DNA of 56,741 nt from Pseudophaeobacter leonis (GCF_002087335.1 NZ_MWVJ01000002.1:1-56741); one strand, 5' to 3'; positions 1 through 9,995 are shown, numbered from the stretch's first letter. Made by a program: numbers and translations. The notes: generated by a model from the letters alone, not told the origin.

Positions 1-620
1 TCTTGCGGGCACCGCCAATGGCGGCACCGGCCAGGGTCTTCATTGGTCCCGGTGAGATCGCATTGACCCGAATGCCTTCGGGGCCAAGATCATTGGCCAG
101 ATGGCGTGTGGCACTTTCCAGTGCGGCCTTGGCCACGCCCATGACGTTGTAGTTCGGGGTCACCCGGTTAGAGCCGCCATAGGTCAGGGTCAGCAGGGTG
201 CCGCCATTGTCCTTCATGAAGGGATGCGCACGGCGCGCCACCTCAATGAAGGAATAGGCCGAGATATCCATCGAGTTCTTAAAGTTCGCCCGGCTGGTGT
301 TCAGGATCCGGCCTGTCAGCTCGGATTTGTCCGAATAGGCGATGGCATGGACAACAAAATCGATGCTGTCCCAGCGGCTGCCCAATTGTTCAAAGGCGGC
401 ATCCAATGATGTGTCATCGGTGACGTCCACATCGACCATAAAATCACTGCCGACGCTCTGCGCCAATGGGGCCAGACGCTTACCAAAGGCCTCACCCTGG
501 TAGGTGAAGGCCAGCTCGGCACCGGCCTCAGCCATGGCCTTTGGCAATGCCCCATGCGATGGAACGCTCATTGGCAACGCCCATGATCAATCCGCGTTTG
601 CCCGTCAACAATCCTGACAT
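1..620 (-). CDS. fabI: enoyl-ACP reductase FabI (partial, frameshifted)
   Basis: NADH-dependent enoyl-ACP reductase, last step of the fatty acid elongation cycle, cytoplasmic. The N-terminus MSGLLTGKRGLIMGVANERS is the FabI type of Rossmann start, and the frame ending at the window edge carries SPGPMKTLAGAAIGGARK, the FabI substrate-loop region. The ATG lies at 620-618, 7 bases after the restored fabB stop, so it is translationally close to fabB. The gene runs off the left edge; about 205 codons are visible. Near 536-545 one extra base (minus strand AAAGGCCATGG where AAAGCCATGG is expected) breaks the frame at about codon 27. Both sides are good FabI sequence, so a sequence error is likelier than decay. 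Confidence 0.88.
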
Positions 621-627
621 TATGAGG

Positions 628-1858
628 TTATCCTTTGTATTTGCTCAAAACCATCGACCCATTGGTGCCGCCAAAGCCAAAGCTGTTGGTCATGACACAG
701 TCGAGGCCTGCGTTTTCCACAAGATCGGTGGCAATCTCGCCGGGCAGAATGCCGTCGGCCAGAGTGTCCACATTGATCGAAGGGGTTGATAAAGTCGTTG
801 TCCAGCATCAAGAGGCAGAAAATCGCCTCCAGGGCACCGGCCGCCCCCTGGGCATGACCTGTCATGGATTTGGTGGAGGAGACCGGTGCCGTCTGGCCTT
901 CGCCAAAGACGCGGCGCACCGCCTCAACCTCACCAACATCGCCCACCGGGGTCGAGGTGCCATGGGCATTGATATAGCTGACCTTGCGGCCCTCGGGGAG
1001 GGTGGACAGGGCCAGACGCATGGCGCGCTCGCCGCCCTCACCAGAGGGGGCCACCATGTCGTGCCCATCCGAGGTTGCGGCGTAGCCCACCACTTCGGCG
1101 TAGATCTTGGCGCCACGCGCCAGCGCATGGTCGAGATCTTCCAGCACCACGATGCCGCCGCCACCAGAGATGACAAAGCCATCCCGGTTCTGGTCAAAGG
1201 CCCGGCTGGCTGCGGTTGGGTCGTCGTTTTTCTTTGAAGACATCGCGCCCATGGCGTCAAACAGGCAGGACAGGGTCCAGTCCAGCTCTTCGCCGCCACC
1301 GGCAAACATCACGTCCTGTTTGCCCATCATGATCTGCTCGGCCGCGTTGCCGATACAGTGCAGCGAGGGGGAGCAGGCCGAGGTGATGGAATAGTTGATG
1401 CCCTTGATCTTGAACGCCGTCGCGAGGTTGGCCGAGACCGTAGAGGACATGCATTTTGGCACCGCAAAAGGCCCGATGCGTTTGGTGGCGCCAGTCTTGG
1501 CAACCACCTGATGCGCCGCCAGCATGGCCGAGGTCGACGGCCCACCAGAGCCCGCCACCAGACCGGTGCGGGTGTTGACGATCTGATCCTCGGTCAGGCC
1601 GGCATCGGCAATCGCCTGGCTCATGGCGATATGGGCATAGGCGGCGCCATCGCCCATGAACCGCAGGGTGCGTTTGTCCACCAGTTCCTTGGTGTCCATC
1701 TTCAGAGTGCCCGCGACCTGGCTGCGAAAGCCGTGCTCTGTCATTTCGGGGCTCGCCTCGATACCGGATTTCCCGGCTTTCAGCGAGGTCAGAACCTCTT
1801 CAACATTGTTTCCGATGGAGGAGACGATCCCCAATCCAGTAACGACAACACGGCGCAT
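628..1858 (-). CDS. fabB: beta-ketoacyl-ACP synthase I FabB (frameshifted near 3' end)
   Basis: Condensing enzyme that elongates the cis-unsaturated intermediate made by FabA. It starts [22 protein letters not shown]; the catalytic Cys sits in [12 protein letters not shown] and the two His in [11 protein letters not shown] and [12 protein letters not shown]. In the unbroken frame the protein reads normally to [10 protein letters not shown] and then turns to nonsense. A one-base insertion near 779-785 is the cause. After correction it continues [20 protein letters not shown] and [19 protein letters not shown] with a stop at 628-630, the expected FabB end. Last but one of the fabA-fabB-fabI order. 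An intrinsic terminator and an opposing gene separate it from fabA, so it probably has its own promoter. Confidence 0.92.
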
Positions 1859-1880
1859 CGGTGCACTCCCTTAATTGCTT

Positions 1881-1896
1881 ATGCCTTAGTAGGCAT
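1881..1896. promoter_or_regulatory. palindrome ATGCCT-N4-AGGCAT upstream of fabB
   Basis: Perfect 6-4-6 inverted repeat 23 bp upstream of the fabB start, in the gap between fabB and the opposing gene at 2050. The position suits an operator for a fatty-acid or iron regulator; no specific regulator can be assigned. Confidence 0.3.
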
Positions 1897-2049
1897 TGCA
1901 GGGGAGAGGTGCAAGATAGCATGCTGGCGCGGCGCAGGCTGGATGCCGGTTTTGCGACGGACGGCAGCTGTGCGGACTTTAATGTCTTTCATAAAGATGG
2001 CTCGGAAGTCCGCTTTCCGTTTGATAGCTGGATCAGCTAAGATCACCGT

Positions 2050-2619
2050 ATGGCGGATTTCAAATCACAAATCGCGCGTCACTGTAACACCTTGAACGAG
2101 TTGCATGAGCGCATCCACGCAACTCTTGAAGTGCGGGACCGTTCAGAAGCCAACAGGCGCGCTTGGAAAGACGCATGCAGCAAGTTTCAGGGCTTTCAGT
2201 CGGACGTTAACAAATACTTGGATAAAGTCAGCGCCGAAACAGTTTCGCAAGACAAGCAGATCAGACAATTTGTCTTCGATTTCCTATCCCTTGATCCCAT
2301 TTTTTATCGATCAGGATACGAAAAAGAGCGCATACTGAGAGTGCTCAAAAAATTCGACTTAACGGATCATGAAAAGACGGTTCTGCGTCAGACAATCCTC
2401 CGTCGCATTCGCAACGGCGCCCTGCGGGAGTTTCGTCGGTTTTGTCAATTCATTCCACAGGTTCAGACTGAAAATTTTATAAATGAACTTCAAGCGGCTG
2501 CCCGATCTACCGACGAGAACATCAAGCGACGAGCAGTATTTGCGCTGGAGTATGTCGTCGCGCAGTCGTGTTGTCCAGCCGTTGAAACCGGTCGTTCGCT
2601 GCCAAGCATGAGCAAGTAG
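2050..2619 (+). CDS. hypothetical protein wedged between fabA and fabB
   Basis: 189 codons of unknown function. Predicted soluble and mostly helical, rich in Lys, Arg, Glu and Gln (for example KERILRVLKKFDLTDHEKTV and RRIRNGALREFRRFC), with no signal peptide or membrane segment. I recognise no family. Base composition is clearly AT-richer than the neighbours and codon use is less GC3-biased, suggesting acquisition by transfer. It faces opposite to fabA and fabB and ends just before a bidirectional terminator. The start is uncertain because no strong Shine-Dalgarno precedes the ATG. Related Rhodobacteraceae usually have fabA and fabB adjacent, so this is an insertion into a conserved operon (inference). 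Confidence 0.6.
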   Translation: MADFKSQIARHCNTLNELHERIHATLEVRDRSEANRRAWKDACSKFQGFQSDVNKYLDKVSAETVSQDKQIRQFVFDFLSLDPIFYRSGYEKERILRVLKKFDLTDHEKTVLRQTILRRIRNGALREFRRFCQFIPQVQTENFINELQAAARSTDENIKRRAVFALEYVVAQSCCPAVETGRSLPSMSK

Positions 2620-2652
2620 GTTTGGGCTAGGAACGGACCTTCGGTCAATAAA

Positions 2653-2674
2653 AAAGAGGCCCGAGGGCCTCTTT
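2653..2674. terminator. bidirectional intrinsic terminator between orf2050 and fabA
   Basis: AAAGAGGCCC / GGGCCTCTTT stem with a 2-base centre, flanked by A-run and T-run, so it can act in both directions on the convergent genes ending at 2619 and 2698. Confidence 0.85.
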
Positions 2675-2697
2675 TACGTCTTGCGGGGTAAAGCTTC

Positions 2698-3207
2698 TTA
2701 CGCCTCAGACAGAACGACCTTCATGTCCTTGACGTCATAGATCATCTCGCCATCTGCCTCGACGATGCCGTCCGCAACACCCATGGTCAGGCGGCGGGTC
2801 TGGATCGCTTTTTTGAAATCAATCTTGTAGGTCAGCATCTTGCGCTCTGGCCGCACCATACCGGTGAGTTTGACCTCGCCGACGCCCACGGCCATGCCGC
2901 GTCCCTGCCAGCCGCGCCAGCCCAGGTTAAACCCGGTCAGCTGCCACAGACCATCCAGACCCAGACAGCCGGGCATGATCGGGTTGCCGGGGAAGTGGCA
3001 TTCAAAGAACCACAGATCCGGGTTGATATCGAATTCCGCAACAATATGGCCCTTGCCGTGGGCGCCGCCGTCGGCGCTGACTTCGGTGATGCGGTCCATC
3101 ATCAGCATTGGCGGGGCCGGGAGCTGGGCATTGCCTGGCCCAAAAAGCTCTCCACGGGCACATTTCAGCAAGTCGTCTTTGTCAAAACTGCTAGGGTAAT
3201 CGGCCAT
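2698..3207 (-). CDS. fabA: 3-hydroxydecanoyl-ACP dehydratase/isomerase FabA
   Basis: Bifunctional dehydratase/isomerase that introduces the cis double bond at the C10 stage; cytoplasmic dimer. 169 aa, the normal FabA length. The signature [19 protein letters not shown] gives catalytic His71 and Asp85. The ATG at 3207 is preceded by AGGAGA. It is divergent from irr, the usual alphaproteobacterial arrangement. Here fabB does not follow directly: a terminator and a foreign-looking gene lie between. Confidence 0.97.
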   Translation of the reverse strand: MADYPSSFDKDDLLKCARGELFGPGNAQLPAPPMLMMDRITEVSADGGAHGKGHIVAEFDINPDLWFFECHFPGNPIMPGCLGLDGLWQLTGFNLGWRGWQGRGMAVGVGEVKLTGMVRPERKMLTYKIDFKKAIQTRRLTMGVADGIVEADGEMIYDVKDMKVVLSEA

Positions 3208-3417
3208 GCTGGCGCGTCTCCTGCCTGAGGTGTTTCATGGGTTTTTCTTCCTGTAGCACCCGGCTTAAGGGTCCTGCAAGGGGAGTGAGCCTTGTGGTGC
3301 GGGGAGAATGTGTCGCGGGGATAGGCCCTGATGTTAACGCGATTTGGGGATTCCGTTTGAAAACCGCAACTCATTCGCAGTATAAATGCCAATAGCAACG
3401 CGATGCAGGAACCGCTC

Positions 3418-3834
3418 ATGACGCCAAACAGCGAAGATGTGGCCACAAATTGGTTGGTTGAGGCCGGGCTGCGCCCGACGCGGCAACGGCTTGCTCTGGC
3501 CGCGCTTTTGGTTGGCGACGGCAAGCATCGCCATGTCACAGCCGAAAGCCTTTTTGACGCCGCCAAGACCAAAGGCGACAGTGTGTCGTTGGCAACTGTC
3601 TACAATACGCTGCGGGCTTTTTGCGAGGCTGGCGTGTTGCAGGAGATCACGGTTGATGGATCAAAAAGCTATTTTGACACCAATACCCATGATCATCCGC
3701 ATTATTTCTGGGAAGATAACAGTCTGGTGACCGATGCCCCGTCTGACCAATTGGTGATCCAGCGCCTGCCGGACGCGCCGGAGGGCATGGAGATTGCCTC
3801 GGTTGATGTGGTGATCCGCCTGCGCAAGATCTGA
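3418..3834 (+). CDS. irr: Fur-family transcriptional regulator Irr
   Basis: Iron-responsive repressor of the Irr branch of the Fur superfamily, which in alphaproteobacteria senses haem status. Winged-helix region GLRPTRQRLALAALL and SLATVYNTLRAFCEAGVLQE, then the His-rich HDHPHYFWED of the Irr type. It lacks the Zn-binding Cys pairs of Fur and the GCPW haem-regulatory motif found in Bradyrhizobium Irr. I choose the ATG at 3418 (138 aa, MTPNSEDVATNW) because AGGAA sits 7 bases before it; the ATG at 3403 would add 5 residues and has no ribosome site. Divergent from fabA. Confidence 0.9.
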   Translation: MTPNSEDVATNWLVEAGLRPTRQRLALAALLVGDGKHRHVTAESLFDAAKTKGDSVSLATVYNTLRAFCEAGVLQEITVDGSKSYFDTNTHDHPHYFWEDNSLVTDAPSDQLVIQRLPDAPEGMEIASVDVVIRLRKI

Positions 3835-4228
3835 GTACCGCGCCCCAGCCTTTCTGCACCGTTTTTGCATCATGCGCCTGAGTGCCTGTTCTGACTAAAG
3901 CGATGACCGGCATCTGACGGGTGATTGAGGCCGCACTGCAAGTCGCTATCCAGTGGAGGCACCTGTGGCGAATCGGTTTTTGAGGTCGTTTGAGGCATCA
4001 TCTGCCACAGAGACTGTCCGCCAGTGATTCATTCCGGGAAATCTACAGAGAAATCCATCCGTGCAGCGGCGTCAGGCAGAGCACGCCTTTCGGCCTGACC
4101 AGATTTTGGCCTGTCCAGATTTTACCCTGTCCAGATTTCGACCTGACCAGAGCATTTATGATTTGAAACCAATGCAGGATATGGGCAGGTTCGGCGCAAC
4201 CAACCCTATATCGCCGACGGAGGCCATC
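3835..4228. other. intergenic region irr to dioxygenase gene
   Basis: 394 bases without a convincing gene. The only clear structure is the 16-bp tandem array at 4094-4157, listed separately. No strong terminator after irr was seen. Confidence 0.6.
4094..4157. repeat. 16-bp tandem repeat, 4 degenerate copies
   Basis: Units CCTGACCAGATTTTGG, CCTGTCCAGATTTTAC, CCTGTCCAGATTTCGA and CCTGACCAGAGCATTT lie head to tail. The period is not a multiple of three and the array precedes the ribosome site of the next gene by about 60 bases, so it is intergenic. It could also be a set of regulator sites, since the unit contains CTGWCCAGA. Confidence 0.85.
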
Positions 4229-5026
4229 ATGGTGCACGCTCTTATCACTCAGGATCACATCGATCAGTTCCAGCGCGATGGCGTTGTCCTCATCAAAGGC
4301 CTGTTCAAATATCAGGTGGACCAGCTGCGGCAGGGGGTGGCCCAAAACATGGCGGATCCCGGCCCCTATGCCTCAAACAATGAAAAGCCAGGCCAGACCG
4401 GGCGCTTTTTTGATGACTATTGCAACTGGCCGCGCATCCCCGATTTTGAGCAGGCGATCAAAGCCTCGCCGGTGGCCGAAGTGGCGGCAGACCTGATGCA
4501 GTCAGACCGGGTGCAGATGTTTCATGATCATGTGCTGGTGAAAGAACCCGGGACCTCGATGGCCACCCCCTGGCATCAGGACGGGCCGTATTATTTTGTT
4601 GAGGGGACGCAGACTGTCAGTTTCTGGTCGCCGCTGGACCCGGTCAAAGACGCCACCCTGCGCTGCGTCGCAGGCTCGCACAAATGGGAAAAAGAAGTGC
4701 TGCCAACCCGCTGGGTGTCGCAGGATGGCTTTTTTGCTGATGAGGGCCAGTACATGGCGGTGCCCGACCCCGACGCCGAAGGCATGAGTATTCGTGAATG
4801 GGAGATGCAGCCGGGCGATGCGGTGGCCTTTAACTACAAAACTCTGCACGGGGCGCGCGCCAACACCAGCGACAGCCGCCGCCGGGCGTTCTCACTGCGT
4901 CTGGTGGGCGAGGATGTCCGCTATGTCGAGCGCCCCGGCCCAACCTCGCCGCCATATCCGGGCCACGAGATGCAGCCTGGCCAGCGCCTGCGCGAGGACT
5001 GGTTCCCGGTCTTGTTGCAGCGTTGA
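4229..5026 (+). CDS. phytanoyl-CoA dioxygenase (PhyH) family protein
   Basis: Fe(II)/2-oxoglutarate-dependent oxygenase of the PhyH family; the substrate cannot be told from sequence. 265 aa from the ATG at 4229, which has GGAGG 6 bases upstream; an in-frame ATG at 4061 lies inside the upstream repeat region and is rejected. The iron-binding H-x-D is in TPWHQDGPYYF and the distal His in YKTLHGARANTS, followed by the 2OG-binding Arg region RRRAFSLRLVG. It stands alone, with no close operon partner. Relatives act on phytanoyl-CoA, ectoine or small metabolites. Confidence 0.85.
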   Translation: MVHALITQDHIDQFQRDGVVLIKGLFKYQVDQLRQGVAQNMADPGPYASNNEKPGQTGRFFDDYCNWPRIPDFEQAIKASPVAEVAADLMQSDRVQMFHDHVLVKEPGTSMATPWHQDGPYYFVEGTQTVSFWSPLDPVKDATLRCVAGSHKWEKEVLPTRWVSQDGFFADEGQYMAVPDPDAEGMSIREWEMQPGDAVAFNYKTLHGARANTSDSRRRAFSLRLVGEDVRYVERPGPTSPPYPGHEMQPGQRLREDWFPVLLQR

Positions 5027-5127
5027 AGCTGCCGCCTCGTGTTCCGGCCTTTTGAGCGCTTAGCTTAAAGGGGCCTGGTCACGAGGCAAGCCCTCGCTGG
5101 GCAGCTCAAGGTGCAGGCGAAACGCGC

Positions 5128-5997
5128 TCAGAACCATTGCCCCGGCTCCATCAGGCCAAGATCCAGCAACTGCCGCGAGTGCCAGTCAAAGGGTGTCGAG
5201 TTGTGCCAGCGAAAGCTGTCGATGGCAAATTTCGACCCCGGATTGCGTTTCAGTGCCTTGGCGGTGCGGAAGGAGCAGATTGCGGCTGTCAGGTTGTGAT
5301 GCCAGGGGCAGGCGTAGGTGTTGTATTCCTGATCGTTGAAGGTGTGATCCTCTTGCAGTTTCAGACCGCGTTTGGCCTGAAACAATGAGATCCGGTCAAT
5401 TTTGCGGCTGGCCGGTGGAATGTGTCCCTCGTGGCGCCAGCGTCCCCCGCCAAAAAAGTCCAGCTGCCGCTCGCGTGGGGCCTTGGCCACCGTGTCATCG
5501 CGTGCCTGGGCGTAGTAGCCGGATTTGTCGAGAAAGGCCGTCTCAAGCGAGACCGCATTGGGGTGTTTCTCCAGGTCCCCCGCATAGATGTCGACCACAT
5601 AGGTCAGGATGGCCGAACGCCGCTCTTCGGCGTGGAAGGTCAGCATTTCTGCCACCGAGCGGGTTTCGCAAAAGGGAAAGAACAGGAATTCGGCGTTGTA
5701 GCAATAATAGAGCCAGCAGCCCGGCTGTGCTGCGCCAATTACCCGGTTGATCGCCGCAAAGACCGTCTCGGGGGCGCTGCAGTCAAAAGGCACCCGGTGG
5801 ATTTTGGCCTTGATATCGCGGGGCAGATCAAAGGCATCCGGCATCAGGGCAACAATGGTCTGAAAGCCTGATTGCAGATGATGGCGCAGGGTGGTGGCCA
5901 CCTCAATATCGTCCTCGACAAAGATCAGCGCCACCGGCCCTTTGACCAGCAGGGCCTTCTGTTGTTGCAGAAAATCGTCCAGCGAGGAATACATCAT
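5128..5997 (-). CDS. conserved hypothetical protein, possibly glycosyltransferase-like
   Basis: About 289 aa of a protein type I associate with roseobacters but cannot name with certainty. Cytoplasmic, no signal peptide. Visible conserved-looking stretches are [51 protein letters not shown] and the extreme C-terminus [11 protein letters not shown]. The acidic/aromatic pattern and the paired His-Asn resemble glycosyltransferase-type proteins, but this is a weak inference. I place the start at 5997 (MMYSSLDDF); the longer frame from 6066 would run into the divergent miaB control region. Confidence 0.65.
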   Translation of the reverse strand: MMYSSLDDFLQQQKALLVKGPVALIFVEDDIEVATTLRHHLQSGFQTIVALMPDAFDLPRDIKAKIHRVPFDCSAPETVFAAINRVIGAAQPGCWLYYCYNAEFLFFPFCETRSVAEMLTFHAEERRSAILTYVVDIYAGDLEKHPNAVSLETAFLDKSGYYAQARDDTVAKAPRERQLDFFGGGRWRHEGHIPPASRKIDRISLFQAKRGLKLQEDHTFNDQEYNTYACPWHHNLTAAICSFRTAKALKRNPGSKFAIDSFRWHNSTPFDWHSRQLLDLGLMEPGQWF

Positions 5998-6133
5998 GGT
6001 CTTGTGTCTCTGCTCATCAGCTGCCTTGCTGGCATTTGCTGCTAAAATCGGGTATCCCGCCTGCATTGCAAGCCGCGAGATTTGCCTTTATGGCAGGCCG
6101 TTGTTCCCACCCCTGCTGGAAGGCACCTCAGAT

Positions 6134-7456
6134 ATGACCGCCCCGAAGAAGCTGTTTATCAAGACCTATGGTTGTCAGATGAATGTCTATGACAGTGAAC
6201 GCATGGCCGAAGCGCTGGGCGGGGAGGGCTATGTCGAGACCAAGACGGCGGATGACGCCGATATGATTTTGCTCAATACCTGCCACATTCGCGAAAAAGC
6301 GGCCGAGAAGGTCTATTCCGAACTGGGACGTCTGAAGCAGCTGAAGGTGGCAAAGCCGGATCTCAAGATTGGCGTTGCGGGCTGTGTGGCGCAGGCCGAG
6401 GGCAAAGAGATCATGCGCCGCCAGCCGGCAGTTGATCTGGTGGTCGGCCCGCAAAGCTATCACCGCCTGCCCGAAATGGAGCAAAAGGCGCGCGGTGGCG
6501 CGCAGGTGATCGACACCGATTTCCCTGAAGAAGACAAATTCGAGAAACTAAAGCGCCGCCCCAAGGCAAAACGCGGCCCCACGGCGTTCCTCACGGTGCA
6601 GGAAGGCTGCGACAAGTTCTGCGCCTTTTGCGTGGTGCCCTATACCCGGGGTGCCGAGGTGTCGCGCCCGGCGGACCGCATCCTCACCGAGGCCCGCGAT
6701 CTGGTGGAACGCGGCGTGCGCGAAATCACCCTGCTGGGGCAAAACGTCAATGCCTATCACGGCGCCGGGGCCAATGGGGATCTGACGCTGGCGCAGCTGA
6801 TCTGGGAGCTGGACAAGGTGGACGGGCTGGAACGCATCCGCTTTACCACCAGCCACCCGAACGACATGATGGATGATCTGATCGAGGCGCATGGCACCTG
6901 CAAAAAGCTGATGCCCTATCTGCATCTGCCGGTGCAGGCGGGCTCGGACAAGATCCTGAAGCGGATGAACCGCAGCCATACCGCAGACAGCTATCTGCGC
7001 CTGCTGGAGCGGATCCGTGCGGCGCGGCCTGATATTTTGATCTCCGGCGACTTTATCGTGGGCTTTCCCGAAGAGACCGAAGAAGACTTTCAGGCCACTC
7101 TGGATCTGGTGGAAGAAGTCAAATACGGCACCGCCTATTCCTTTAAATACTCCACCCGCCCCGGAACCCCGGCAGCGGAACGGCCGCAGGTTGACCCGGC
7201 TGCGGCCGATGACCGTTTGCAGCGCCTGCAGGCCCTGTTGACCCGCCAGCAGCGCGAGATCCAGGACAGTATGGTGGGGCGCGAAGTCAGCGTGTTGTTT
7301 GAGCGGCCCGGTCGCTTTGAGGGCCAGATGCTGGGCAAATCTGAGTATCTGCACGCGGTCCATGTGGGCAATTGCGGCCGTGCCGCTGGTGATCTGGCGC
7401 GGGTCCGTATTGTGGCATCGCGCACCAACTCCCTTGCTGGAGAGCTGATCGACTAG
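6134..7456 (+). CDS. miaB: tRNA-2-methylthio-N6-dimethylallyladenosine synthase MiaB
   Basis: Radical-SAM methylthiotransferase that converts i6A37 to ms2i6A37 in tRNA. 440 aa. The N-terminal UPF0004 domain has Cys14, Cys50 and Cys84 for the auxiliary cluster; the radical-SAM motif CDKFCAFC gives Cys159, Cys163 and Cys166; a TRAM domain ends the protein. Start at 6134 is supported by GGAAGG 11 bases upstream; the in-frame extension to 5891 runs antisense through the neighbour and is rejected. Divergent from the hypothetical gene at 5128. Confidence 0.97.
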   Translation: MTAPKKLFIKTYGCQMNVYDSERMAEALGGEGYVETKTADDADMILLNTCHIREKAAEKVYSELGRLKQLKVAKPDLKIGVAGCVAQAEGKEIMRRQPAVDLVVGPQSYHRLPEMEQKARGGAQVIDTDFPEEDKFEKLKRRPKAKRGPTAFLTVQEGCDKFCAFCVVPYTRGAEVSRPADRILTEARDLVERGVREITLLGQNVNAYHGAGANGDLTLAQLIWELDKVDGLERIRFTTSHPNDMMDDLIEAHGTCKKLMPYLHLPVQAGSDKILKRMNRSHTADSYLRLLERIRAARPDILISGDFIVGFPEETEEDFQATLDLVEEVKYGTAYSFKYSTRPGTPAAERPQVDPAAADDRLQRLQALLTRQQREIQDSMVGREVSVLFERPGRFEGQMLGKSEYLHAVHVGNCGRAAGDLARVRIVASRTNSLAGELID

Positions 7457-7837
7457 ACGCGGGTCCTGACCCTGGCAGGGGATCCGCAGGCCTTGCGTTC
7501 TGAGGGGCGCGGGCGGTGTGCCATGCCGGGCTATGCCATGCAGGGTGGTTATTATGTGTGATTCGATACCCGGCGTTTGAAGTTTGATTTCAAGGGGAAA
7601 ACTCGTAAGCTCTGTCCATGCGGATGCAGAGTGAGTCATTATTGCAGCGTTGCCGGATACAATTGAAGCAAAATTATATGAGTGTCGCGTGAAACCGCAT
7701 AATCTGGTGTAAAAGGCCTCATATGTGGGGGTATTTTTACGAAAATGCCGTGTAGATTGTTGCTGATAACCTGAGTGTTAGGAATTTTAAGCGGCAAGCT
7801 CCCTGGGGGGGACTTAGGTGAAGGAAACCTGGTTGTG
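7457..7837. other. intergenic region miaB to OmpA-like gene
   Basis: 381 bases with no convincing coding frame. A short imperfect duplication (GCCATGCCGGGCTATGCCATGC) lies at about 7519-7541. The second half is AT-rich and probably holds the promoter of the OmpA-like gene, but no -35/-10 pair is convincing. Confidence 0.5.
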
Positions 7838-8410
7838 ATGACTATTAAAGCAAAAAAAATGTTCACTCTGCTTGCCGCTGCCGTGGCTGCGGTTGGCCTG
7901 TCGACGGCGTCGGTGCAGGCGCAGAATACGACACGGACCGTCGTTGGTGAACGCTATATTCCAACGATCTGGGTTGACCCGGATGGCTGTGAGCATTGGG
8001 TGATGGATGATGGCGCCGAGGGCTATATGACGCCGCATGTGACGCCTGATGGCAAACCTGTCTGCCGTCGTGGTACCCTGTGCGGTGTGATGGAGACGGA
8101 TCAGTTCTTTGCCACCGACAAACATTACATCAATGCTGCCGGTAAATCGCGTTTGCAGGAGTTTTTCAACTCTAACAAGGGCAATGTCCGGTCGTTTGTG
8201 ATTGCGGGCCACACAGATAGCCGGGCCTCGGATGAGTACAATATCCGCCTGTCTCAGCGTCGGGCCAATGCGGTCGCAGGTGTCGCCAAATCGGTTGGCG
8301 CGCGCATTGCTGATATTCGTGCCTATGGTGAGCGGGACCCACGCGTGCCCAACACCAGCGCGTCAAACATGGCGCAGAACCGTCGCGTCGAAATCTACTG
8401 CCTGCGCTAA
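7838..8410 (+). CDS. OmpA-family outer membrane/peptidoglycan-binding protein
   Basis: 190 aa with a cleavable signal peptide (MTIKAKKMFTLLAAAV...ASVQA, cut before QNTT) and a C-terminal OmpA domain marked by VIAGHTDSRASDEYNIRLSQ and NRRVEIYCLR, which binds peptidoglycan. Between them is a Cys-bounded module, IWVDPDGCEHWVMDDGAEGY ending in GKPVC, which recurs in the next gene. GAAGGAAACC precedes the start. The lipoprotein gene follows after 14 bases, so the two are cotranscribed and presumably act together at the envelope. Confidence 0.85.
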   Translation: MTIKAKKMFTLLAAAVAAVGLSTASVQAQNTTRTVVGERYIPTIWVDPDGCEHWVMDDGAEGYMTPHVTPDGKPVCRRGTLCGVMETDQFFATDKHYINAAGKSRLQEFFNSNKGNVRSFVIAGHTDSRASDEYNIRLSQRRANAVAGVAKSVGARIADIRAYGERDPRVPNTSASNMAQNRRVEIYCLR

Positions 8411-8424
8411 AGAAGGACATCAAG

Positions 8425-8730
8425 ATGCATTTTTTCAAAGCAACAGCCCTGTCCCTTGCTCTGGCAGCTGTGACGGCCTGCGGACCAACCGCTGATAAAA
8501 CCCGCGATCAACACATTGGTGACTCGTCCAATGCCGACCTGTCGCGCATGAAAGCCGGTATTTGGGTCGACCCCCAGGGCTGTGAGCACTGGATTATCGA
8601 TGATGGCCTTGAGGGCTACGCCGATCTTCGCCGCACCCCGGATGGCAAACCGGTCTGTAACAGCCCGCTGCCGCGCAATGTCGCAACCGGCCCCTTCAAG
8701 TCAGGGTCGAGTTTCCCAGATTCCCTCTAG
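8425..8730 (+). CDS. small lipoprotein sharing a module with the upstream OmpA-like protein
   Basis: 101 aa. Signal peptide MHFFKATALSLALAAVTACG with lipobox AVTAC, so lipidated at Cys19 after cleavage. The mature part carries IWVDPQGCEHWIIDDGLEGY and then TPDGKPVC, nearly the same module as residues 41-74 of the preceding protein, which suggests duplication of that segment or a shared binding partner. Function unknown. The second gene of a two-gene unit closed by a clear terminator. Confidence 0.8.
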   Translation: MHFFKATALSLALAAVTACGPTADKTRDQHIGDSSNADLSRMKAGIWVDPQGCEHWIIDDGLEGYADLRRTPDGKPVCNSPLPRNVATGPFKSGSSFPDSL

Positions 8731-8752
8731 GGATCTGCTGCAGTTCTATCTC

Positions 8753-8786
8753 AAAATGGCCGTCCTTATTTCAGGGCGGCCATTTT
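8753..8786 (+). terminator. intrinsic terminator after the lipoprotein gene
   Basis: AAAATGGCCG / CGGCCATTTT stem with a 14-base loop and a following T-run. Confidence 0.9.
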
Positions 8787-8928
8787 TATTTGGGGTTTAT
8801 TTGGGGCGACCGTTTTTGTTGCAGTGCGCCTTTTTTCGTCATTTGCCGAAATTTGCGCCCGGCGTGCTTGCACCTGCCGTGCGGCGGAGGCAGACTAAAC
8901 GGAGAAACACCAAAAACAGGAGCCACCA

Positions 8929-9935
8929 TTGGCCACAGGTGCCCGGATCGAGCCGACAAACAGTGACAGCGCGCATGATGTGCTGCTCGAATTCCCTGAC
9001 AACCGCTTGTTGATCGATCTTTGCGGAGAATATGATCGCAACCTCGCGGAAATAGAGCAGAAAATTGGCGTCCAGATTATTCGCCGGGGCAATCAGCTTT
9101 CGGTTCTGGGGGAGGAGGCAAAGCGTGAGCAGGCCTCTGAAGTTCTCATTGCATTATATGACAGGCTGGAGACGGGGCGCAGTGTCGAGCGCAGCGATGT
9201 CGACCGCGAGTTGCGCATGGGGCAGGCGCCGGATGCGGGCGCCGATGACCAGCTTGAGATGTTCAAGGGAGGCCATGTCGAAATCAAGACCCGCAAAAAA
9301 CTGGTCGAGCCGCGCACCGATGCACAAAAGGCCTATGTGCGCTCGCTGTTTGAGCATGAGCTGGCCTTTGGGATTGGACCCGCCGGTACGGGCAAGACCT
9401 ATCTGGCGGTGGCCGTTGGAGTGAACCTTTTTATGACGGGACAGGTCGACAAGATCATCCTGGCGCGCCCGGCGGTTGAGGCGGGTGAAAAACTCGGCTA
9501 CTGCCGGGGGATATGAAGGACAAGGTCGACCCCTTTATGCAGCCGCTTTATGACGCCCTGAATGATTTTCTGCCAGGAAAGCAGCTGGCCAAGCTGCTGG
9601 AGGAAAAGCAGATCGAAAGCGCGCCGCTGGCCTTTATGCGCGGACGGACGCTGTCGAACGCTTTTGTGGTGCTTGACGAGGCGCAAAATGCCACCTCGAT
9701 GCAGATGAAGATGTTTTTGACCCGGCTGGGCGCAGGCTCACGCATGGTGGTCACCGGTGACCGCACCCAGGTAGACCTGCCACGTGGGGTGACCTCGGGT
9801 CTGGCGGATGCCGAGCGGCTGCTGGCGCCCATCTCGAAAATCAGCTTCAACTACTTTACGGCCCGCGATGTTGTGCGCCACCCACTTGTGGCGGCCATCA
9901 TCGAAGCCTATGACGCCGACACACCACCCGCCTGA
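8929..9935 (+). CDS. phoH: PhoH family ATPase (frameshifted)
   Basis: PhoH-like P-loop ATPase, part of the conserved block with the rRNA-processing enzyme YbeY. The start is TTG at 8929, with AGGAG 6 bases before it and no better ATG. N-terminal KH-like region, then Walker A GPAGTGKT at residues 150-157 and Walker [13 protein letters not shown] after the break. Near 9501 a missing base turns the conserved [18 protein letters not shown] into [13 protein letters not shown] (CTACTG where CTACCTG is expected). The downstream frame is full-length and conserved. Cotranscribed with ybeY, corC and lnt. Confidence 0.92.
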
Positions 9936-9995
9936 CGCAGGCTGGTTTGGAAGGGGCCGCAATGGGGGGCTCTGCATTGAGGGCGAAGGCAGGTC

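Noticed and set aside
5891..6133. N-terminal extension of MiaB
   Set aside because: The extension is antisense to the neighbouring gene; the family start and a ribosome site are at 6134.
6548..7639. 363-codon frame antisense to miaB
   Set aside because: Fully opposite conserved miaB sequence, no family match, no start signal.
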